Positions 18,911 through 28,183 of a stretch of DNA of 64,000 nucleotides are shown here, in pieces (the stretch's first letter is position 1; every line of letters begins with the position of its first letter). The notes below the pieces were generated by a model. It made no database searches, was not told the origin of the DNA, and saw nothing but the letters and a program-made list of their open reading frames with translations. The DNA lies in contig NZ_CP033868.1 in assembly GCF_009883795.1 (NCBI RefSeq), positions 431,501 through 495,500 of the forward strand, read 5' to 3'. Origin of the DNA: Coxiella endosymbiont of Amblyomma sculptum. GTDB lineage: Bacteria; Pseudomonadota; Gammaproteobacteria; Coxiellales; Coxiellaceae. A program made the translations under genes and the position numbers.

Positions 18911-21900
18911 ATGAATGCGTTTGTTCATTTGAGAGTTTGTACTGAATATTCGATCGGTAACAGCGTAGTACGTGTGGATCAGCTTTTACAACGCGTCTCA
19001 GAATTAAAAATGCCGGCCGTGGCTTTAACTGATGAAATGAATCTTTTCGCGCTTATTAAATTTTATCGAGAAGCTATGAACAGAGGAATAAAGCCTATTA
19101 TCGGAGCTGCATTGAGGTTGTCTGAAGACAAGGGGTTGTTCCATTTATTGGTTCTTTGTCAAAACCAAGTGGGTTTTCGTCATCTTATTCAATTGTTATC
19201 TCGAGCTTACGTTGAAGGAGGACGCCAACGTGAACAAGTTTCTATTCGATGGGAGTGGTTGTCCGAATTAAAAGAAGGATTAATTGTTTTATCAGGAGGA
19301 CAAAAAGGCGATATTGGGCAAGCATTACTACAAAAGCGGGACGCTGTAGCGAAAAAACGATTAGCGCGTTGGATAAAATCTTTTCCCGATCGATTTTACT
19401 TAGAATTACATCGAACTCAACAAGATCGAGAAGAAGAGTATATTAATTCTGTTGCTACATTAGCTTTGGCTTACGATATTCCTATTGTATCGACCAACAA
19501 TGTTCGTTTTTTACTTCAGGAAGATTTTGAAGCGTACGAGACTCGAGTATGTATTCAAAAAGGATGTGTATTGAATGATCCCAATCGCACTCGCGACTAT
19601 AGCGATCAGCAATATTTAAAAAACACTGAAGAAATGCAAACCCTTTTTTTCGATATTCCTGAAGCACTAGAAAATACTTCGGAAATTGCTAAACGCTGTA
19701 ACCTACAAATCACCTTAGGTGAAATTTTTGTACCTAAATTTCCTGTTCCGAATAATTTCCAAACCGAGGAAGTTTTTTTCCGTGAACAAGCAAAACAAGG
19801 CTTGAAACAGCGATTTGGTAAATTCAGAACAAATAGTAGAATATATGAATACGAAGAGCGACTGGATACAGAAACCGATATCATTACAAAAATGGGATTT
19901 TCAGGTTATTTTTTGATTGTTGCCGATTTTGTCGCATGGGCAAAAAAAAATAATATCCCTGTAGGCCCTGGGCGTGGTTCGGGAGCAGGATCTTTGGTGG
20001 CCTACTCATTGGGCATTACGGAGCTGGACCCTTTAGAACACGAATTGTTGTTTGAACGATTTTTGAATTTAGAACGTATTTCGATGCCGGATTTTGATAT
20101 TGATTTTTGTATGAAAGGGAGAGATCGTGTTATTGATTATGTAATAAAACGCTACGGTTCACATGCTGTAGCGCAAATTATTACTTATGGAACTATGGCA
20201 GCACGTGCAGTATTACGTGATGTAGGTCGTGTATTGGGATTACCTTACAGATACGTCGATAAAGTCGCAAAACTTGTTCCCTTTGAATTGGGAATGACAC
20301 TACAGAAAGCTTTAAAACGAGAAAAGCTTCTGGCAAAACGTTATGCAGAAGACGACGAAGTCAGAAACCTCATTAGTCTTGCAATGAAATTAGAGGGCCT
20401 GGTACGCAACGCAGGAAAGCACGCAGGAGGTGTAGTGATTGCACCTACTAGGCTAACGGATTTTGTTCCGCTTTATGCAGAAACCAATGGTGACAATCAT
20501 GTGGTTACTCAATTCGATAAAGATGATGTAGAAGCAATTGGTCTTGTCAAGTTTGATTTTTTGGGGTTACGTACACTAACAATCATCAAATGGACAGTAC
20601 AAAGTGTAAACATAAGACAGAAGAAGAAAAAAGAACCTCTTTTAGATATTAATTCTGTGTTGCTAGACGATAAAAAAACTTACGAACTTTTAAAGAGTTG
20701 CGCAACTACTGCTGTGTTTCAATTGGAGTCCTGTGGGATGAAAGAGTTAATACGTCGTCTTCAACCAGATAATTTTTCTGATATCATGGCGTTGGTTGCT
20801 TTATTTCGTCCGGGGCCTTTGCAGTCGGGAATGGTAGATACATTCATTTCTTGCAAACACGGAAAGAAAAATGTTCATTATGTTCATCCCGCGTTAAAAC
20901 CAATATTGCGATTGACTTATGGAGTTATTCTTTACCAAGAGCAAGTTATGCAGATTGCTCAAGTGCTATCGGGCTATTCGTTAGGAGCTGCTGATGTTTT
21001 ACGTCATGCGATGGGAAAGAAAAAACCGAAGGAAATGGCTAAACAACGAGAGATTTTTATAAAAGGTTCGGTAGCTCGCGGATTAAAACCTAGTTTGGCG
21101 AAGCAAATTTTTGATTTAATGGAAAAATTCTCGGGTTACGGATTTAATAAATCGCATTCGGCGGCTTACGCTCTGATTACTTACCAAACAGCTTGGTTAA
21201 AAGCTCATTATCCCGCTGAATTTATGGCCGCAGTTTTGTCTTCAGATATGGATAATACGGATAAGATTATTGGTTTAATTAGGGAATGTCGGACTATGGG
21301 TTTAGTATTGCTTTCACCTTCTATTAATAATGGGCAGTATCCTTTTGTAGTAAATGCTCAGGGCCAAATCGAATACGGATTGGGCGCGATTAAAGGAGTG
21401 GGAGAAGCTGCTGTTTTACATATTGATTTTTGTCGAAAAAAAGAAGGAGCGTTCAAAGGGCTTTTTGATCTTTGTCATCGGATAGATTTTCGGAAGGTTA
21501 ATCGACGCGTATTGGAATCGTTAATTAAATCAGGTGCTATGGATTCTTTTAAAATCCCGCGCGCATCTTTGATTAAATCTCTGGATAAAGCGTTGCAGTC
21601 GGCGGAACAAAAAAATCACGATGTTCAATCAGGACAAAACGATTTGTTTGATATAAGACAAGACGAAGATTATGAGACCATTCCAGAATGGAACAATGAG
21701 GAACGATTACGAATTGAAAAGGAAACTCTTGGGTTTTACCTAAGCGGTCATCCTTTACAAGCTTATAAGAAGGAAATAAATACTGTAGGAGCTATTCCCA
21801 TTAGTCAATTACCCACCTGCTCCTCTTTCGAAAAAGATTTGGTAGTGGTTGTCGGTATGGTATTGGCAATTCGTGATCTGGTGACTCGTAGTGATAGTCG

Positions 21901-22126
21901 GATGGCTGTTCTTATTCTTGAAGATCAGACTGGAATGGTAGAAGTAATTTTGTTTGGTGATCTTTATGAAAAACAAGTAGATGGGATATTAGAGAAAAGC
22001 GCTATTTTAGTTGTTTGTGGAACAGTAGGGAAAGATAATTTTACAGGTGGATTAAGAATTGTGGCGAATCACATTTACGCGTTAGATAAAAAAGGCAGCA
22101 AGGGACAAAACTGCTTGCCAAGCTAA
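18911..22126 (+). CDS. dnaE: DNA polymerase III alpha subunit, C-terminally shortened
   Basis: DnaE is the replicative polymerase. It has an N-terminal PHP domain, the palm with PDFDIDFCMKGRD (two catalytic aspartates) and LVKFDFLGL (third), the fingers (LVALFRPGPLQSGM, KKKPKEMAKQR, GYGFNKSHSAAYA), then helix-hairpin-helix and the OB fold (VVVVGMVLAIRD to SGHP-linked blocks). The second PHP histidine of E. coli (HLRVH) is Cys here. The protein has 1071 residues against 1160 in E. coli and stops just after the OB fold, so the roughly 80-residue C-terminal tau-binding tail is absent. I start at ATG 18911 (MNAFVHLR); TTG 18902 is the alternative. Confidence 0.95.
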   Translation: MNAFVHLRVCTEYSIGNSVVRVDQLLQRVSELKMPAVALTDEMNLFALIKFYREAMNRGIKPIIGAALRLSEDKGLFHLLVLCQNQVGFRHLIQLLSRAYVEGGRQREQVSIRWEWLSELKEGLIVLSGGQKGDIGQALLQKRDAVAKKRLARWIKSFPDRFYLELHRTQQDREEEYINSVATLALAYDIPIVSTNNVRFLLQEDFEAYETRVCIQKGCVLNDPNRTRDYSDQQYLKNTEEMQTLFFDIPEALENTSEIAKRCNLQITLGEIFVPKFPVPNNFQTEEVFFREQAKQGLKQRFGKFRTNSRIYEYEERLDTETDIITKMGFSGYFLIVADFVAWAKKNNIPVGPGRGSGAGSLVAYSLGITELDPLEHELLFERFLNLERISMPDFDIDFCMKGRDRVIDYVIKRYGSHAVAQIITYGTMAARAVLRDVGRVLGLPYRYVDKVAKLVPFELGMTLQKALKREKLLAKRYAEDDEVRNLISLAMKLEGLVRNAGKHAGGVVIAPTRLTDFVPLYAETNGDNHVVTQFDKDDVEAIGLVKFDFLGLRTLTIIKWTVQSVNIRQKKKKEPLLDINSVLLDDKKTYELLKSCATTAVFQLESCGMKELIRRLQPDNFSDIMALVALFRPGPLQSGMVDTFISCKHGKKNVHYVHPALKPILRLTYGVILYQEQVMQIAQVLSGYSLGAADVLRHAMGKKKPKEMAKQREIFIKGSVARGLKPSLAKQIFDLMEKFSGYGFNKSHSAAYALITYQTAWLKAHYPAEFMAAVLSSDMDNTDKIIGLIRECRTMGLVLLSPSINNGQYPFVVNAQGQIEYGLGAIKGVGEAAVLHIDFCRKKEGAFKGLFDLCHRIDFRKVNRRVLESLIKSGAMDSFKIPRASLIKSLDKALQSAEQKNHDVQSGQNDLFDIRQDEDYETIPEWNNEERLRIEKETLGFYLSGHPLQAYKKEINTVGAIPISQLPTCSSFEKDLVVVVGMVLAIRDLVTRSDSRMAVLILEDQTGMVEVILFGDLYEKQVDGILEKSAILVVCGTVGKDNFTGGLRIVANHIYALDKKGSKGQNCLPS

Positions 22127-22561
22127 TTTGAACTTAAAAGGCAATCGGGTTCTAGGAAGAAGAGAGAGATGTTGCTTCTGTTCGTAAACTTCCGCCAAAG
22201 AACTTAAGATTTATTTTCTGTTTGGAAAAAAAGGAAAACGTTGTCTTTCCATGTTGACGTGTTTGAGAAGATTTGAATGGAAAAAGGAGAAGAGTTATTA
22301 AAAATTTATGGGGATTGTACAGAAAAGATGGAATCTTCTTTTAGAAGAATTCTCACCAAAGTTTAGATTGCTAGATAGAGTTCCGTTATCCCCGATCTCT
22401 TTTTTTGTTTATATTTTTCTTACTTTCTCGGTATTTTGTTATTTGTTTTGTTATTTGTACGACATCAGGAAATTCGTGCTTTGACAAAAGATTCTTTTCT
22501 GATTTTACATACTTTCCTGTTCTATCAAAATTTCTATTGTCTTTTATAAAAAGAAATTCGT
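22127..22561. other. Gene-free spacer with probable eroded dnaE tail
   Basis: No intact gene. Shifting frame near 22100 gives ARDKTACQANLNLKGNRV, which resembles the start of the DnaE tail. Around 22274-22310 another frame reads MEKGEELLKIYGDC, at about the right distance for the end of that tail. Both are weak matches judged by eye. A 12-base perfect tandem duplication (unit TTTTGTTATTTG) lies at 22434-22457. Confidence 0.5.
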
Positions 22562-23695
22562 ATGTTAACTACTAAATTAAACGTCATTTATTTGATGGAT
22601 GGCTTTTGCAACAAATTGAAATTAATTTCTTTATTAACTAAGCGTTTATCAGGAGAACGACTCGTTGCGAGTTTTAAAACCACATTAGCTTGTATGATAG
22701 GTACTTTTGTAGGAGAAATGTTTCGTATAGCAATCCCACAATGGATTTTGATTACTATCGTTGTAGTTATGGCCACCAATATTCGAATTGGCGGAACAAT
22801 AATAAAGTCGTATTTTAGACTGTTAGGAACAATTATAGGCGCGTTCTTGGCGGCCGCAGCTTTATTTTTTATAGGAAATCATCCCGATGTAATTCGACTT
22901 TTATTGATTTTTCTAATAGGGATTTTTGCCTATTTAGCTTCCAGTCCAACAGACATGGCTCAATTCGGATTATTAGGCGCTACGACTATGGTTATGATAC
23001 TAGACGCACAAGAACCGACATTGAAAACAGCCGTTGATCGAACTTTAGAAATTTTTCTTGGGGTTTTAATTGCTATTGTTGTTAGTCGATTTGTTCTACC
23101 TCAACACGCAAAAAAACTCCTTCGCGCAAGCATTACTCATACCTTACAGAAATTTCAGACACTTTTCGAATTTTTTATTACTAATGAACCAACTTCTGAT
23201 TCTTTAAAAGAACAAGAGAAAATAGAAAATAATATGATTGGTGATATTTTAAAACAGAGTGTTTTACTACAAGAAGCCATAAACGAAGACCCTCGAGTGA
23301 AAAAGAAACGCTTTATCTACCAATCTATTTTTTTGCTTGAAAGAAAGTTACTGCGGAGCATTTATATGCTTCGACAAACTATTCTTTCAGAGCCGGAACA
23401 AATTCGAGACTTTGCTAGAAATAAAGAACTTACCGAACTTCTTCATCGAAAAATACTAGATTTGTTTAGTCTTTTGAATTCTTTATCGTCAAGACAAACG
23501 ATTGTGATCTCTTTTCCGCCTAAAAAGGAAATCTATGATGTAATTGATAAAGTAGTGCGATTTTTCTTCCAGTCTAGAGGGACAACCATAAACATTTACG
23601 CTTTTGAATTTTGCTTGGAACACCTAGTAGGTGTACTGTATAAGTTGGGAAAATGGATACATAAACTCAATGAATTTCCTAAGAAGAGACTATAA
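22562..23695 (+). CDS. FUSC-family membrane protein (aromatic acid exporter-like)
   Basis: The N-terminal 180 residues hold about six hydrophobic segments typical of the fusaric acid resistance / aromatic acid exporter fold. Examples are WILITIVVVMATN, RLLGTIIGAFLAAAALFFIG and a VDRTLEIFLGVLIAIVVSR block resembling the conserved R-x-x-x-x-x-x-G of FUSC proteins. The C-terminal 190 residues are a charged helical cytoplasmic region. At 377 residues it is half the size of AaeB or YccS, matching single-module FUSC proteins. No membrane-fusion partner is adjacent. Substrate unknown. Confidence 0.75.
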   Translation: MLTTKLNVIYLMDGFCNKLKLISLLTKRLSGERLVASFKTTLACMIGTFVGEMFRIAIPQWILITIVVVMATNIRIGGTIIKSYFRLLGTIIGAFLAAAALFFIGNHPDVIRLLLIFLIGIFAYLASSPTDMAQFGLLGATTMVMILDAQEPTLKTAVDRTLEIFLGVLIAIVVSRFVLPQHAKKLLRASITHTLQKFQTLFEFFITNEPTSDSLKEQEKIENNMIGDILKQSVLLQEAINEDPRVKKKRFIYQSIFLLERKLLRSIYMLRQTILSEPEQIRDFARNKELTELLHRKILDLFSLLNSLSSRQTIVISFPPKKEIYDVIDKVVRFFFQSRGTTINIYAFEFCLEHLVGVLYKLGKWIHKLNEFPKKRL

Positions 23696-23848
23696 ATTCC
23701 AATTGGACAAACTTCTCTGTACAAAAGGATCCTATTTAATAGGCGAAGAAAGATATTCGATTGATTTAATCGCGAATCAAATCAAACTTTTTTTATTCTC
23801 TCTAAAAGAGAACTATCTTTCTGTAAAAATAAAAGAGAAAAAATTCGT

Positions 23849-23876
23849 TTTCACAATTTCGATTTCACAATTTCGA
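23849..23876. repeat. 14-bp perfect tandem duplication beside tRNA-Leu
   Basis: Unit TTTCACAATTTCGA appears twice without a gap (23849-23862, 23863-23876). It lies five bases beyond the 3' end of the minus-strand tRNA-Leu, in the region of its trailer. Confidence 0.9.
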
Positions 23877-23881
23877 TACCC

Positions 23882-23967
23882 TACCGAGGGAGGGACTCGA
23901 ACCCTCATGGTATTTTTTACCACCGGATTTTGAGTCCGGCGCGTCTGTCCTGTTCCGCCACCTCGGC
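23882..23967 (-). tRNA. tRNA-Leu (anticodon CAA)
   Basis: On the minus strand the sequence folds as an 86-base class II tRNA. Acceptor GCCGAGG pairs with CCTCGGT, with discriminator A. The anticodon stem CCGGA/TCCGG encloses loop CTCAAAA, giving anticodon CAA. A long variable arm and the T-arm motif GGTTCGAGTCC follow. CCA is not encoded. The 5' end lies 27 bases after the folE stop on the same strand, so co-transcription is possible. Confidence 0.93.
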
Positions 23968-23994
23968 TTTACAAAAGATATACTCATCACTCTC

Positions 23995-24549
23995 TCAATT
24001 CTTAATTAAGTTGAAAAATTCAGATCGCGTTCGGTCGTCTTGATAAAAAGCACCAAGCATCAGAACAGTTGTCATATCAGAGTTTTGTTTTTTTACTCCT
24101 CGCATCATCATACACAGATGTTTTGCTTCGATAACAACCCCAACGCCTTTAGCATTGGTGACTGTAGCAATAGATTCTGCGATCTGTCTGGTAAGATTTT
24201 CCTGAACTTGAAAACGTTTAGAATACATATCTACAATACGAGCAACTTTCGACAATCCGATAATTTTACCGTCCGGCAAATAGGCTATGTGACACTTTCC
24301 AATGAAAGGGAGAAAATGGTGCTCGCATAGCGAATAAAATTCAATATTTCTAACAACAATAATTTCACTTACATCAGATTGAAAAATAGAATTTTTGACG
24401 ATCTCATGCAGTTTTTCTTGATAGCCTGATGTGAGATATTCTAAAGTTTTTAGGAAACGACGAGGGGTTTCTTTCAATCCTTCTCGAAAAATATCTTCTC
24501 CTAAATGGGTTAGAATAGCTTCAATGTGTTTTTCTATTGCGTTATTCAT
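23995..24549 (-). CDS. folE: GTP cyclohydrolase I
   Basis: FolE turns GTP into dihydroneopterin triphosphate, the first step of folate synthesis. Zinc and catalytic residues sit in [10 protein letters not shown] and [12 protein letters not shown], with the conserved GLSKVARIV and [11 protein letters not shown] blocks. Length 184 residues, normal for the type I enzyme. The start region is inside a 14-base tandem duplication, so an identical upstream ATG begins a five-codon reading frame whose TGA overlaps the true ATG at 24549. Confidence 0.96.
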   Translation of the reverse strand: MNNAIEKHIEAILTHLGEDIFREGLKETPRRFLKTLEYLTSGYQEKLHEIVKNSIFQSDVSEIIVVRNIEFYSLCEHHFLPFIGKCHIAYLPDGKIIGLSKVARIVDMYSKRFQVQENLTRQIAESIATVTNAKGVGVVIEAKHLCMMMRGVKKQNSDMTTVLMLGAFYQDDRTRSEFFNLIKN

Positions 24550-24564
24550 TTTGCGTTATTCATT
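24537..24564. repeat. 14-bp perfect tandem duplication spanning the folE start codon
   Basis: Unit TTGCGTTATTCATT (plus strand) is repeated at 24537-24550 and 24551-24564. On the minus strand each copy contains ATGAATAACGCAA, so the folE start and first four codons are present twice. The upstream copy runs ATG AAT AAC GCA AAA TGA. Confidence 0.93.
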
Positions 24565-24615
24565 GCTTGATTTCTGGTTCGATCATTAAAAAATTAAAAA
24601 AGGTCTTTTCGATTT

Positions 24616-24641
24616 CCAGTTTATCCTGCCAGTTTATCCTG
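24616..24641. repeat. 13-bp perfect tandem duplication across the HIT gene stop codon
   Basis: Unit CCAGTTTATCCTG is repeated at 24616-24628 and 24629-24641. The minus-strand stop codon of the HIT gene (24634-24636) lies in one copy, so the duplication doubled the end of the gene without changing the protein beyond its last residues. Confidence 0.9.
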
Positions 24642-24972
24642 GAGGCCATTTCATTTTTCGACCCCCAAGTAAGTGGAGATGTATGTGATCTACAATTTGT
24701 CCTCCATCATAATTGCAATTGAATACAAGTCGATACCCAAAATTTGCAATGTCTTTATTCCGAGCTATCTGAACTGATGTTGTTACCATATGGCCTATGA
24801 GTTTTTTGTCTTCGTGAGACAAATCATTAATTGTAACAATATGACGACGAGGAATAATAAGAACATGAATAGGGGCTTGAGGTTCGATATCGTGAAATGC
24901 CACTATTTGGTTGTCTTCGTAAATTAATTTACCACGTTCACTTCTAGAAATTTTGCAGAAAATACATTTCAT
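24634..24972 (-). CDS. HIT-family nucleotide-binding hydrolase (HinT-like)
   Basis: HIT proteins hydrolyse nucleoside phosphoramidates and AMP-lysine adducts; the cellular role is poorly known. The catalytic triad motif HIHLHLLGG is near the C-terminus, and the N-terminal CIFCKI with two cysteines plus HVLIIPRRHI are typical of the HinT branch. Length 112 residues. It lies 11 bases downstream of emrB on the same strand. Confidence 0.92.
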   Translation of the reverse strand: MKCIFCKISRSERGKLIYEDNQIVAFHDIEPQAPIHVLIIPRRHIVTINDLSHEDKKLIGHMVTTSVQIARNKDIANFGYRLVFNCNYDGGQIVDHIHLHLLGGRKMKWPPG

Positions 24973-24983
24973 ATTTGTTGATC

Positions 24984-26534
24984 CTAATTCGAAGACGCAG
25001 AAGCAGTGGTATCACTGCGCAATTCAATACTTTTTAAAGTAAGCGATAATGGTATCAGTAAGATGAAGACAATAGAAATGGTTCGAAAACCACTTAAAAA
25101 ACCAAGTAGGCTTGCTTGTTGTTGTAAAACAACACCAAGATGTTCAATTCTCAATGGATTTAAAAAAGACAATTGGTGTACATTATTAGTCCATTGGCGA
25201 AAATTAGAATTATAAATAGTGATTTGACTTGATAAAGTATTCCAATTGATTTGTGTGGTACGACTAACAAGGGTGCTTATGAGGGAAATACCTACAGAAG
25301 TTCCTAACATTCGGGAATAACTGTATAAACCGGCGCCTTCTGTAATGTCCTTTTTAGGTAGAGTAGCCAGAGAATAAGTAGTAAGTGGAATCATCAGAAA
25401 CCCCATGCCAAAACCAAGAAAAGAGTTGTTTACTAAAAATTCCTGCATTGACGAATTTAAATTGATGTGTGTGAACCGGAGAATTCCGTAGGCACAAGAT
25501 AACATTCCTGTAGTTAAAATAATTTTAATATTGATACGTTTCATCAACTGTGGAACGAATATCATAGCAACGGTGCTGAAAATTCCTAAAGGTGCCATTG
25601 TCCATCCGGCAATTAAAGCCGAATAACTAAACAGACGTTCTAATAAAATCGGTTCTAAAGTGATAAAGCTAAATAGCGCTCCTGAAAACAGAGACAGTAC
25701 GAGACATGAAACTCTGAAGTTAGAATCCCTAAAGATAGTTAATTTAATTACAGGAGTAGGATGAGTGAGACTTCGTATAATGAAATAGATTATGCAAAAA
25801 GCGGCGACGCAAGAAAGTGCCAAAATTGTGTTGGAATTTAACCAACCGCTTTCGTTTCCTTTATCGAGAAAGATTTGTAACGCGCCGCCCCCAATTATCA
25901 TCAGAGTCAGTCCGAGCCAATCGATACGTTGGTGGTAACGTTCTGTTTCACGAATTACAAATAAAGTCAACACAAATCCCAACAGACATACCGGGAGATT
26001 AATATAGAAAATCCACCTCCAGTTTGCATGTTCAGTAATAAAACCACCTATAGTGGGACCGAATATCGGTGCAGCCATAATTCCAATTCCCCAGATCGCC
26101 ATTGCTTTTCCTTGTTCTTCCAGAGGAAACGTTTCTCGTAAAATTGATTGAGATAATGGAATAAGAGACGATCCGAATAGACCTTGAAAAATTCGGAAAA
26201 TTACCATCTCCAATAGAGATTGCGAAATTCCGCATAAAATAGATGCTATCATAAATCCTGTAATATTTGTCAAAAGCAATTGTTTTTGTCCAATACGACT
26301 ACTAAAAAATCCCGTTAAAGGTAACATAACGGCCGAAGAGACCACATACGAAGTCAATACCCAGGTAATTTGATTTTGATTTGCTCCAAGAGAGGGCATC
26401 ATATGAGGTAACGCGACATTGACGATAGTAGAATCCAGAACTTCCAATATGGCAACCATCATAATAGTAAGAATGGTAATCCATCTTTGAGTATGGGGAT
26501 TGTCATCTTTTGGTAGTACGGAGAGGTGATTCAT
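24984..26534 (-). CDS. emrB: DHA2-family (EmrB-type) multidrug efflux transporter
   Basis: This is an inner-membrane drug/proton antiporter of the major facilitator superfamily with 14 predicted helices. The N-terminal motif LEVLDSTIVNVALPHM is the family hallmark. ITWVLTSYVVSSAVMLPLTGF, GRRIGQ-like SSRIGQKQLLL and WRWIFYINLPV follow. Length 516 residues matches EmrB. It starts two bases after the emrA stop, so the two form an operon. The usual TolC-like outer channel is not in the window. Confidence 0.9.
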   Translation of the reverse strand: MNHLSVLPKDDNPHTQRWITILTIMMVAILEVLDSTIVNVALPHMMPSLGANQNQITWVLTSYVVSSAVMLPLTGFFSSRIGQKQLLLTNITGFMIASILCGISQSLLEMVIFRIFQGLFGSSLIPLSQSILRETFPLEEQGKAMAIWGIGIMAAPIFGPTIGGFITEHANWRWIFYINLPVCLLGFVLTLFVIRETERYHQRIDWLGLTLMIIGGGALQIFLDKGNESGWLNSNTILALSCVAAFCIIYFIIRSLTHPTPVIKLTIFRDSNFRVSCLVLSLFSGALFSFITLEPILLERLFSYSALIAGWTMAPLGIFSTVAMIFVPQLMKRINIKIILTTGMLSCAYGILRFTHINLNSSMQEFLVNNSFLGFGMGFLMIPLTTYSLATLPKKDITEGAGLYSYSRMLGTSVGISLISTLVSRTTQINWNTLSSQITIYNSNFRQWTNNVHQLSFLNPLRIEHLGVVLQQQASLLGFLSGFRTISIVFILLIPLSLTLKSIELRSDTTASASSN

Positions 26535-26536
26535 AG

Positions 26537-27523
26537 CTATTGAGCCGTATCAATAGTGACGGTACTGCTTGCGCCCAAGCGAAAAGGACAAGTTGGATTG
26601 CGTTCTACGATAACAACTTTTATAGGAAACCGTTGAATTGCTTTGACCCAATTACCACTAGCATTTTCTGATGGCAATAAAGAAAAACTCGTTTCGCTGC
26701 TTACACTAATGCTCTCAACACGTCCAAGAAACACCTGGCCTGGATACATATCAATTGTAATAGTAGCTGACTGTCCTGGATGAATATTTGCGATCTGTGT
26801 CTCTTTAAAATTAGCTGTAGCCCACCATGTTTGGTCTTCGATTAAAGCGAATAAAGATTGATAAGCACTGATATTATCGCCTTGACGTAAGCTAAAATGA
26901 GCTACGAATCCGTCGACCGGCGCTACAACGTGTGTATATGTCAAATCGAGCTGTGATTTTTCTAGAGTCGCTTTTGCTAGTTGTAATTGAGCATTGTTTC
27001 CACCAATTTGTCCACGTTCTTTAAGCAAAACTTGTAATCTATCCTGCGCTGCTACCAGTGCAATTTTAGCTATATCTAAATTTCTGACGATAAGGCAACT
27101 GTCGGTACAAGAAAAAAATTGCTTTTCCATCAAATCCAACCCTCTCCGAATAAGAAGACAAGCACGAGCGAGTTCGGCTTTTTTTTGAGATACCAAATCT
27201 CTTGCTGATTGTATGGCTGCATCAGCGGCTCGAATTTTCTGTTTGGTCTCATTGAGCTGCGCATTGGCCTTAATAAGATCGATAGTAAAAGGAGTTGGAT
27301 CAATATCAAAAAGCGGTTGTCCTTTCCGAACATGCTGATGATCGTGAACATACACTTTAACAACTGCTCCGCTAATTTGAGGAGAAATATCGATTACGTT
27401 TGTTTGAACATACGCATCGTCTGTACTGGGATAACGATTTTTGTGTTTCCAGTAGAAAAAACCGATAAAGAACAGCGCAGTAATACCCAAAAGAGGCAAG
27501 ACAATTTTCGAAATTTTACTCAT
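26537..27523 (-). CDS. emrA: EmrA-type membrane fusion protein (HlyD family)
   Basis: This periplasmic adaptor links EmrB to an outer-membrane channel. One N-terminal transmembrane helix (VLPLLGITALFFIGFFYW) is followed by YPSTDDAYVQTNVIDISPQI, the standard EmrA entry to the lipoyl domain. A coiled-coil hairpin spans about residues 85-190, and the second lipoyl half is LTYTHVVAPVDGFVAH. Length 328 from ATG 27523; TTG 27532 is an alternative. The family normally uses a TolC partner. Confidence 0.9.
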   Translation of the reverse strand: MSKISKIVLPLLGITALFFIGFFYWKHKNRYPSTDDAYVQTNVIDISPQISGAVVKVYVHDHQHVRKGQPLFDIDPTPFTIDLIKANAQLNETKQKIRAADAAIQSARDLVSQKKAELARACLLIRRGLDLMEKQFFSCTDSCLIVRNLDIAKIALVAAQDRLQVLLKERGQIGGNNAQLQLAKATLEKSQLDLTYTHVVAPVDGFVAHFSLRQGDNISAYQSLFALIEDQTWWATANFKETQIANIHPGQSATITIDMYPGQVFLGRVESISVSSETSFSLLPSENASGNWVKAIQRFPIKVVIVERNPTCPFRLGASSTVTIDTAQ

Positions 27524-27654
27524 AAGACCCAAAATATTCTAACACAGGAGAGGGGCTGTGGTAAGTAAGAAATTTCTAATAAACAAACCAAGATATTTTT
27601 GGAATTAGTGTATGGAAGAATCTTATTGTGGTATGGTAAAATCCTTTTTAAAGT

Positions 27655-28065
27655 ATGAGATATTTGCAATCGATAGGAATCGACATTTGGCGTTTTCGTA
27701 CACCTGATTCATACGGATACTTTCGTTACGATTTGTTTGATCACCAAAACCGGCAAGCAGGAATTCTGTTGGCCGATGCGATATTGCGAAATAAAATAGA
27801 AGCCCAATTGGTAGAGAAAATTGCGAGAGCTACAAGAAAACAAATTAGGGGCGGATTTCGATTTGGTTGTTTCGAATCTTCTAATGAATTCGGGAAATGC
27901 GCAATTTTTTTGGGTTCTCAAGTGTCGGAGTTTTTTATGTGTACTTTGAAAAAATCGACAACAATAATTAGAAGCTATTCTCCGGCGGATCTGTTGCGAA
28001 ACGGAAAACTGAAAGTTCAAATATGGAACGATCTGAAAGTAGCTATACAATTGATGAATGCATAA
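27655..28065 (+). CDS. holD: Probable DNA polymerase III psi subunit (HolD-like)
   Basis: At 136 residues it equals E. coli psi (137). The N-terminal LQSIGIDIWRFR resembles the psi LQ-x-x-GI-x-x-W-x-x-R motif, and the C-terminal SPADLLRNGKLKVQIWNDL parallels the SPALTDLRANPTARAALWQ region of psi. The central part (CAIFLGSQVSEFF) suits the alpha/beta fold. Psi bridges the clamp loader and the chi subunit. The call rests on short motif similarity. It lies tail-to-tail with valS; in E. coli valS is next to holC, not holD. Confidence 0.55.
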   Translation: MRYLQSIGIDIWRFRTPDSYGYFRYDLFDHQNRQAGILLADAILRNKIEAQLVEKIARATRKQIRGGFRFGCFESSNEFGKCAIFLGSQVSEFFMCTLKKSTTIIRSYSPADLLRNGKLKVQIWNDLKVAIQLMNA

Positions 28066-28091
28066 AGTGCTCTAGGCATAAAGAGCTCCAG
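28060..28091. repeat. 16-bp near-perfect tandem duplication at the holD-like stop
   Basis: GCATAAAGTGCTCTAG (28060-28075) is followed by GCATAAAGAGCTCCAG (28076-28091), with two mismatches. The first copy contains the stop codon TAA of the upstream gene. Confidence 0.8.
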
Positions 28092-28183
28092 ATAGTGTCG
28101 TTAACTCAGGAAAGATGAGGTCTTCGGTCTCTTCTCGGAACTGTTCCGCTTTCGCTAGGCGAAATAAACTGGATCTGAACAAA

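Noticed and set aside
28150-28164. Terminator for valS (TTTCGC-TAG-GCGAAA)
   Set aside because: The loop is only three bases and no T-run follows on the minus strand.
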